Of a DNA stretch of 64,000 nucleotides, positions 59,402 through 64,000 are shown in pieces. The stretch is from contig NC_020054.1 of NCBI RefSeq assembly GCF_000331105.1, positions 4,514,257 through 4,578,256 of the forward strand, read 5' to 3'. Position 1 is the stretch's first letter, and the number at the start of each line of letters is the position of its first letter. The notes beneath the pieces were generated by a model, which saw nothing but the letters and a program-made list of their open reading frames with translations, was not told where the DNA came from and made no database searches. The position numbers and the translations under genes are program-made. This DNA comes from Fibrella aestuarina BUZ 2. Its GTDB lineage: Bacteria; Bacteroidota; Bacteroidia; Cytophagales; Spirosomataceae.

Positions 59402-59833
59402 CGTACCGGCGGCAGGTTCCCACACACTTACGAGCGGTTCGGGGCCACTATGATGGCTGTCCCAGAAGGCTGTCGCTACAGACAGCCGGTTTCGGCCGGC
59501 CAGCAACGTACCCAGCGTGTGGCTGTCGAGCCGGGGCAGGTCGCAGGGAACCATGAGCCAGGCGGCGGCTGGGTACGCGGTCATGGCCGTCAGCAGGCCA
59601 CCGAGCGGGCCCGCCTGTGGGTACGTATCCAGCAGCATCCGGGGGTACGTTAGGGCGTCGAACTGGGTCTGATTAACCGACCAGTAGACCGATTCACAGA
59701 ACGGGCTGAGCAGGTCGGTAAGGTGGTCACGCTGAGGTTGGCCGTGGTAGATGATCCCCGATTTATCGCGGCCCATCCGGGTACTTTGCCCACCCATCAG
59801 CACCAGTCCGTAGAGTGGTACCTCAGCCGTCAT
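59279..59833 (-). CDS. mobA: Molybdenum cofactor guanylyltransferase
   Basis: A 184-residue protein from ATG 59833 (MTAEVPLYGLVLMGGQSTRM), matching the MobA family N terminus. It attaches GMP to molybdopterin. GGQSTRMGRDKSGIIYHGQP is the nucleotide-binding loop (GG-x-S-x-R-M-G-x-x-K), DTYPQAGPLGGLLTAM the second motif, and AWLMVPCDLPRLDSHTLGTL the D-x-P region. The C terminus FLNINSSL has the expected N-I-N segment. Its end overlaps the convergent membrane protein gene by 123 nt and its start overlaps moaC by 11 nt, so mobA and moaC are one unit. The longer in-frame reading is not supported. Confidence 0.87.
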   Translation of the reverse strand: MTAEVPLYGLVLMGGQSTRMGRDKSGIIYHGQPQRDHLTDLLSPFCESVYWSVNQTQFDALTYPRMLLDTYPQAGPLGGLLTAMTAYPAAAWLMVPCDLPRLDSHTLGTLLAGRNRLSVATAFWDSHHSGPEPLVSVWEPAAGTLLQTAFLGGERSPRRFLQVNGVTLLTSPNASVFLNINSSL

Positions 59834-60305
59834 ACCGGAAATCACGTTTGCCGCCCGTCTTTTCGATGAGCCGGGTTTCACGAATGACGATGTCGTGCGA
59901 CAGGGCTTTACACATGTCATAGACCGTCAGGGCCGCCACTGACGCCCCCACCAGCGCCTCCATCTCGACGCCCGTTTTGCCTTCCGTCGACACGGTGCAT
60001 TCAATGATAACGTCGCTGCCGTCGGTGCGGATGTCGAACGTACAGCCGTCGAGGCCCAGCGAGTGGCAGAGCGGGATAAGGTCGTCGGTGCGCTTGGCGG
60101 CCATCGTACCGGCAATGCGGGCCGTCTGGAACACGGGGCCTTTGCGCGTCTGAATATCGCCCCCGTTCAGGCTGGCGTCCAGATGGCTCAGAATCGACTC
60201 ACCCAGTGTGACGATGCTGCGCGCTTTGGCCGTTCGTTTGGTAACTAATTTGGCGCCTACGTCGACCATCGACGGGTTGCCTTCGGGTGTGAGGTGTGTG
60301 AGCAT
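59823..60305 (-). CDS. moaC: Cyclic pyranopterin monophosphate synthase
   Basis: A 160-residue protein converting the MoaA product to cyclic pyranopterin monophosphate in molybdenum cofactor synthesis. The MoaC signature covers SMVDVGAKLVTKRTAKARSI, FQTARIAGTMAAKRTDDLIP, LCHSLGLDGCTFDI and ECTVSTEGKTGVEMEALVGA, with catalytic Asp/Lys in DMCKALSHDIVIRETRLIEK and GGKRDFRYD at the C terminus. Length is typical. Coupled with mobA by an 11-nt overlap and divergent from hisC. No moaA, moaD or moaE in the window. Confidence 0.95.
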   Translation of the reverse strand: MLTHLTPEGNPSMVDVGAKLVTKRTAKARSIVTLGESILSHLDASLNGGDIQTRKGPVFQTARIAGTMAAKRTDDLIPLCHSLGLDGCTFDIRTDGSDVIIECTVSTEGKTGVEMEALVGASVAALTVYDMCKALSHDIVIRETRLIEKTGGKRDFRYDG

Positions 60306-60362
60306 GTCGGAACCTTATCGCTTCCAGAGCAACTTACACAGAAAAGAAAGAGTTTTCCGTAC

Positions 60363-60370
60363 CGTATCTT
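60363..60370 (+). promoter_or_regulatory. -7 promoter element upstream of hisC
   Basis: TATCTTTG matches TAnnTTTG on the + strand, 120 nt before the hisC start. The palindromic element B would then lie in the hisC leader RNA. The -33 box is not clear. Confidence 0.5.
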
Positions 60371-60375
60371 TGTGG

Positions 60376-60478
60376 AGGCTTCGCGTCATTGGTGGTCATT
60401 GGTGGTCATTCATTGTAAAAAACGATCAATGACAATGAATGACCACCAATGACCACCAATGACGCGAAGCCAAATGAC
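60376..60478. repeat. Palindromic word-repeat element, copy B
   Basis: An almost perfect palindrome (GGCTTCGCGTCATTGG at the left, CCAATGACGCGAAGCC at the right) with internal repeats of CATTGGTGGT / ACCACCAATG around a loop with ATTGTAAAAAACGATC. It is the reverse-orientation relative of copy A at 54893-55018. It sits between the divergent moaC and hisC genes, and the hisC start codon is in a similar word (CAATGACG) just beyond it. Confidence 0.9.
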
Positions 60479-60490
60479 CCCCAATACCCA

Positions 60491-61561
60491 ATGACGACGT
60501 TCTTATCATCGGTGCTTCGGCCCCATATTGCCACGCTGACGCCCTACTCCTCGGCCCGCGACGAATACACGGGAACGGAAGGCGTTTTTCTGGATGCCAA
60601 CGAAAACGCGCTCGGCTCGGCCACTTCGTCGGGCCAGTACAACCGGTATCCCGACCCGCATCAGACGGCAATCAAGGCGAAACTGGCCCCGCTGAAGGGC
60701 GTGCAGCCAAACCAGGTTTTCCTGGGCAATGGCTCCGACGAACCCATCGACCTGCTCATTCGCGCCACCTGCCGCCCCGGTATCGACAACATTGTGCTGC
60801 TGCCACCCACCTACGGCATGTATGAGGTATCGGCGCGGCTCAATGACGTGGCCGTGCGGAAAGTGTCGCTCACGCCTGATTACCAGCTTGACCTGCCCGC
60901 CGTACTGGCCGCCATCGATGCGCAGACGAAGGTGGTCTGGATCTGCTCGCCCAACAACCCCACCGGTAACCTGATCGACCCCGCCGCCATCCGGCAGGTG
61001 CTCGACGCCGCCAAAACCGCCCTGGTGGTGGTCGACGAGGCGTACATTGATTTTGCTGGCCCCGGCTACACGTCGTGGACGGCGCAGTTGGGTACGTACC
61101 CCAACCTGGTGGTGCTGCAAACCTTCTCGAAAGCGTGGGGGCTGGCGGCGTTGCGCCTCGGCATGTGCTTTGCCTCGCCCGAGCTGATCGGCGTGTTGAA
61201 CGTGATCAAACCGCCCTACAATATCTCGGCCCCGACGCAGGCGCTCGCCCTCGACGCCCTCGACCATGTGGCCGAAAAAGAGCAGATGGTGGCCGACACG
61301 CTGATTGAGCGCGCCCAACTCGCCGATCAACTGGGTACGTTGCCCAACGTGCAGCACATCTTCCCGTCGGATGCCAACTTCCTGCTGGTGCGCTTCGACG
61401 ATGCCGACGCCGTTTTTGAGCAGTTGATCGAGCAGAAAGTCATCGTCCGCAATCGCTCGTCGGTGACGCGTTGCGAAGGCTGTCTGCGGATCACGGTTGG
61501 CTCACCGGCCGAAAACGCCCGTTTACTCGACGTTTTACAAACTATTGCTGTCCTGAACTGA
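60491..61561 (+). CDS. hisC: Histidinol-phosphate aminotransferase
   Basis: A 356-residue PLP enzyme from ATG 60491 (MTTFLSSVLRPHIATLTPYS). It shows LDANENALG, NRYPDPHQTAIKAKLAPLKG, FLGNGSDEPIDLLIRATCRP, then CSPNNPTGNLIDP, VVDEAYIDFAGPGYT and the Schiff-base Lys in QTFSKAWGLAALRLGMCFAS. The C-terminal RNRSSVTRCEGCLRITVG is typical of HisC. It catalyses the PLP-dependent step of histidine synthesis. No other his gene is in the window. A hairpin terminator follows. Confidence 0.92.
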   Translation: MTTFLSSVLRPHIATLTPYSSARDEYTGTEGVFLDANENALGSATSSGQYNRYPDPHQTAIKAKLAPLKGVQPNQVFLGNGSDEPIDLLIRATCRPGIDNIVLLPPTYGMYEVSARLNDVAVRKVSLTPDYQLDLPAVLAAIDAQTKVVWICSPNNPTGNLIDPAAIRQVLDAAKTALVVVDEAYIDFAGPGYTSWTAQLGTYPNLVVLQTFSKAWGLAALRLGMCFASPELIGVLNVIKPPYNISAPTQALALDALDHVAEKEQMVADTLIERAQLADQLGTLPNVQHIFPSDANFLLVRFDDADAVFEQLIEQKVIVRNRSSVTRCEGCLRITVGSPAENARLLDVLQTIAVLN

Positions 61562-61572
61562 TTTTTTTAAGG

Positions 61573-61635
61573 CAGGCTCGCCGAATTGGCCGGATGCTGA
61601 CGTTTAGAAAGCGCCCTGCCAATTCGGCGAGCCTG
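61573..61635. terminator. Terminator hairpin after hisC
   Basis: Perfect 18-bp arms, CAGGCTCGCCGAATTGGC at 61573-61590 and its complement at 61618-61635, surround a 27-nt loop. It lies in the 92-nt gap between hisC and the next + strand gene, preceded by a T-run (61563-61568). As an inverted repeat it also resembles the palindrome family, but it has no short-word repeats. Confidence 0.7.
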
Positions 61636-61653
61636 ACCCAGAACTCCGTTTTT

Positions 61654-62187
61654 ATGCGCCGTACTCTCCTTTCCTTCTCTTTTTTCGTGGCATTGCTGGC
61701 CGTTGCCCAGACGGCGTCTGCCCAATACAACAACTTTGCCTTTGGCTTCCGGCTGGGCGAACCGGCTGGTGTAAACGTCCGCAAGTATTTCGGTGAAAAC
61801 CATGCGTTCGACCTGAATATCGGCACCTATGGCGGGTTGTATGGCACGACCCGCGATTACCGGTCGGGGCGCTACAAAAGCATCGGACTGAGCATTCAGG
61901 GACACTACCTGTGGCACGACCGGCTGTTTAGCAGCGAAGCACTCCGAGCCTATTATGGCTTCGGTGGGCAGATCAACAGCCGCCGTTACTACCCCGATCG
62001 GCTCGCCGCCATCAACGAATACGAAAGCACCATCTCGCTGGGAGGCTCGGGCGTGGCGGGTATCGAATATTTCGTTCCCAACAAGCCCTATTCGATCTTC
62101 GCCGAAGTCGGTGTGTATGCCGAAGTCATCCCTGCCCCCCTGTTTCTCAACGTCAGCACAGGGTTGGGCATCCGGTTTAATCTGTAA
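61654..62187 (+). CDS. Small outer-membrane beta-barrel protein
   Basis: A 177-residue protein from ATG 61654 (MRRTLLSFSFFVALLAVAQT), a signal peptide cleaved after ASAQ. Alternating strands (NFAFGFRLGEPAGVNVRKYF, FDLNIGTYGGLYGTTRDYRS, SIGLSIQGHYLWHDRLFSSE, YSIFAEVGVYAEVIPAPLFL, NVSTGLGIRFNL) make an eight- to ten-stranded barrel of the OmpW/OMP_b-brl kind. The last residue is hydrophobic, as expected for barrel assembly. Unknown function. It follows hisC, with the hairpin between them. Confidence 0.75.
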   Translation: MRRTLLSFSFFVALLAVAQTASAQYNNFAFGFRLGEPAGVNVRKYFGENHAFDLNIGTYGGLYGTTRDYRSGRYKSIGLSIQGHYLWHDRLFSSEALRAYYGFGGQINSRRYYPDRLAAINEYESTISLGGSGVAGIEYFVPNKPYSIFAEVGVYAEVIPAPLFLNVSTGLGIRFNL

Positions 62188-62188
62188 G

Positions 62189-62288
62189 AATGATGTGTTG
62201 TAAATGACGATTATGGCTTATGAAATAGATAGCTGGCTAGTGAGTACCATTTCATAATTCATAGTTCATCAGTCACGGCGCATCATTC
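62189..62288. repeat. Decayed palindromic word-repeat element
   Basis: Outer GAATGATG pairs with CATCATTC (62189-62196 with 62281-62288) and inner TTATGAAAT with ATTTCATAA (near 62218 and 62251). The arms contain several mismatches, and words such as TCATAATTCATAGTTCATC recur. It lies between the outer-membrane gene and the helicase gene. Confidence 0.6.
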
Positions 62289-62310
62289 CTCATTCACAAC
62301 CCGTGTTCTC

Positions 62311-64000
62311 TTGTTCAAAATCTACAGCGCATCGGCCGGGTCGGGCAAAACGTATACCCTGACCAAAGAATACCTCAAACTCGCGTTGGGGGAAGGGCAG
62401 CCGTTGGCGGATACAACATACCGAGGCACGTATTTCCGGCACATCCTGGCCATCACGTTTACCAACGCGGCGGCCAACGAGATGAAAGACCGGATTCTGC
62501 GCGAACTGGCCCAGATCACGCAGATTGACCTGACCGAAGCGGGCGACATCGCGGCGATTCAGGCCCGGAAAGACGCCCAGTTTTTGCTGGTCCTGACGAC
62601 CGAACTGGCGAACGTACCTGACACGGCTCAGCTGACGGTAGCGCAGGTGATAGAGGTGCAGCGGCGGGCCAAACGGCTCTTTCAGGCCATTCTGCACCGC
62701 TATTCCGACTTCTCGGTTACCACCATCGATGCGTTCACGCAGCGCCTCGTGATGGCCTTCACCGACGAACTGGGTCTTCCCTATTCGTTTGAGGTGGAAA
62801 TGGAAACCGACCTGGTGCTGGAAGTGGCCGTCGATAACCTCATCGAACGCGTTGGCACCGACGAAATGGACGACATTTCGGCCATCCTGCACCAGATCTA
62901 CGCCGAAACGGCCCGCGACGGTAAAAGCTGGAACATGATCGCCGACGCCCTGCGCGACTTCGGCAACGTGCTCACGTCTGATCAGCACTACGAAGCCATC
63001 GGCCGCATTGCCGAGCTCACGCCCGCTCAGCTGCGCACCATCCGGCAGCAACTGCTTCAGTTTGGGGCCGACGTCAAAAAACGCATTCAGGACGCTGGCC
63101 AACAGGCCTGGACGGCCATCACCCGCGCGGGGCTGGGCGTCGATGATTTCGCTCAGAAGTCGAAAGGGATCGGGGCGTTTTTCAAGGCCGTGGCGGAGGG
63201 TGACACCGACAAGGAACCGAACTCTTACCACCGCGCCGCCATCGACGAGGGCAACTGGATGGGCAAGAAGCCGCTGCCAGGTACGTTGGCGATCATTGAA
63301 GGCATTGCCGACGAGCTCTGCGCCTGTTTTGCGCTGATCGAGCAGGAGCGTACCGCCAACGGCAAGCTGCTGACGCTGTTCCGGGCCATCGACCCGCATT
63401 TGCAGAAAATGGCCCTGTTGCAGCAGATTCGGGCCGAGTTTGTGGAACTGCTGCGCAAAGACAACCGGGTGCACATTTCGGAGTTCAACAAACGCATCAA
63501 GGCGATTGTCGAGAGCGAGCCGGTGCCGTTTCTATTCGAGAAGCTCGGTAGTCGCTACAACCACATCCTGATCGACGAATTTCAGGACACCTCGCAGTTG
63601 CAGTTTGCCAACCTGCTGCCCCTGATCGAAAACGCGCTGGGCAGCAACTATTTCAACCTGGCCGTGGGCGATGGCAAGCAGGCCATTTACCGCTGGCGGG
63701 GCGGCGATATGGACCAGATTGTGGCACTGCACCGCAACCAACTCACCGACCTGCAACGCATTCACGGCCCCGACACCTGGACCGCCGAACGCATCGACAC
63801 GCTGGGCGGGCACATTCAACCCCAGTTGCTCGACACCAACTGGCGGTCGGCGCGGCCCATCGTGCAGTTCAATAATGACTTTTTCGACTTCGTGGCGCGC
63901 CGCTACGCCGCCGACAACCGGCGCATCGACGAGGTGTACGACGAACTAAAGGCCTTTCAGCAAAAACCGTCGCCCCGCGCCGCCGACACCGCGCACCTGC
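62311..64000 (+). CDS. UvrD/RecB-like helicase (AddA-type), 5' part
   Basis: 563 codons from TTG 62311 (reading M-FKIYSASAGSGKTYTLTK) run off the end of the window. The Walker A SAGSGKTYTLTK, then FRHILAITFTNAAANEMKDR (motif Ia), Walker B-type HILIDEFQDTSQLQFANLLP, GDGKQAIYRWRGGD (motif III/IV with Q-x-I-Y-x-W-R) and LDTNWRSARPIVQFNNDFF (motif IV) show a superfamily 1A helicase of the RecB/AddA/UvrD type, acting in double-strand-break repair. The TTG start is chosen because no ATG or GTG precedes it in frame and the protein begins as in the family. Bacteroidota often carry a large member with a nuclease domain, which would be beyond the window. Confidence 0.88.
   Translation, partial: MFKIYSASAGSGKTYTLTKEYLKLALGEGQPLADTTYRGTYFRHILAITFTNAAANEMKDRILRELAQITQIDLTEAGDIAAIQARKDAQFLLVLTTELANVPDTAQLTVAQVIEVQRRAKRLFQAILHRYSDFSVTTIDAFTQRLVMAFTDELGLPYSFEVEMETDLVLEVAVDNLIERVGTDEMDDISAILHQIYAETARDGKSWNMIADALRDFGNVLTSDQHYEAIGRIAELTPAQLRTIRQQLLQFGADVKKRIQDAGQQAWTAITRAGLGVDDFAQKSKGIGAFFKAVAEGDTDKEPNSYHRAAIDEGNWMGKKPLPGTLAIIEGIADELCACFALIEQERTANGKLLTLFRAIDPHLQKMALLQQIRAEFVELLRKDNRVHISEFNKRIKAIVESEPVPFLFEKLGSRYNHILIDEFQDTSQLQFANLLPLIENALGSNYFNLAVGDGKQAIYRWRGGDMDQIVALHRNQLTDLQRIHGPDTWTAERIDTLGGHIQPQLLDTNWRSARPIVQFNNDFFDFVARRYAADNRRIDEVYDELKAFQQKPSPRAADTAHL

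Noticed and set aside
62290-63474. Long 394-codon minus-strand ORF
   Set aside because: It lies opposite the helicase gene, whose + frame contains all SF1 motifs; the minus reading is a shadow.
1-64000. CRISPR array, insertion sequence or rRNA genes
   Set aside because: No regularly spaced direct repeats, transposase genes or rRNA sequences were seen; the palindromic elements have no spacer-repeat structure.

Overview
The window looks like chromosome from a high-GC member of the Bacteroidota, most likely Cytophagales (Spirosomaceae, Spirosoma-like). This is inferred from gene content: a TonB-dependent receptor, DUF3179, DUF4385 and DUF3267 proteins, a beta-helix protein beside an SO2930-type cytochrome, and homogentisate catabolism. 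It is also inferred from promoter elements of the Bacteroidetes type (TAnnTTTG at -7) and the absence of obvious Shine-Dalgarno sites. No database was searched.

Positions 1 to about 13,666 are the right-hand part of a prophage that continues off the left edge. A divergent XRE repressor (13117-13623) sits at the right end beside what appears to be the 3' end of a tRNA gene, a likely attachment site. Almost everything else is transcribed leftwards. Small early genes with Zn-finger proteins (8.0-12.9 kb) come first, then an AT-rich toxin-antitoxin-chaperone cassette (6.6-7.9 kb), then head genes (S49 protease fused to a scaffold-like tail, major capsid protein, tail-tube-like protein), then a PLD-like protein and a small-terminase-like protein. 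No portal, large terminase, integrase or replication gene is visible; these must lie to the left or be absent.

From 14 to 64 kb is host chromosome. In order it holds glycosyltransferases (GT9 truncated, GT2); a DUF892 ferritin-like protein; a beta-helix / DUF3267 / metalloprotease / frameshifted dihaem cytochrome group; thrB; an SSS symporter; a multi-PAS histidine kinase; an ADP-ribosylglycohydrolase; a penicillin acylase; a divergent AraC/NmrA pair; fumarylacetoacetase and homogentisate dioxygenase; a large propeller-HEAT-cytochrome; an MtfA-like peptidase; pepT; a MarC protein; a class V aminotransferase and aroQ; a DUF3179 / TonB receptor / PAP2-haloperoxidase / outer-membrane protein cluster; an SDR with a membrane protein; mobA and moaC; hisC; and the start of a UvrD/RecB-like helicase.

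The most notable findings are these. (1) An AT-rich three-gene island (44,683-46,524) encodes two dCTP-deaminase/dUTPase-fold proteins, one membrane-anchored and lacking the catalytic Glu, plus a Nudix protein. This is a candidate nucleotide-based defence operon. (2) The prophage carries a toxin / HTH antitoxin / SecB-like chaperone (TAC) cassette. (3) The 7-mer GGTACGT is strongly over-represented in the host DNA, on both strands and in several reading frames, but not in the prophage or the AT-rich islands. (4) A family of intergenic palindromes is built from short 7-8 nt words and often supplies stop codons to the flanking genes. It includes two near-identical copies at 54.9 and 60.4 kb in opposite orientation.
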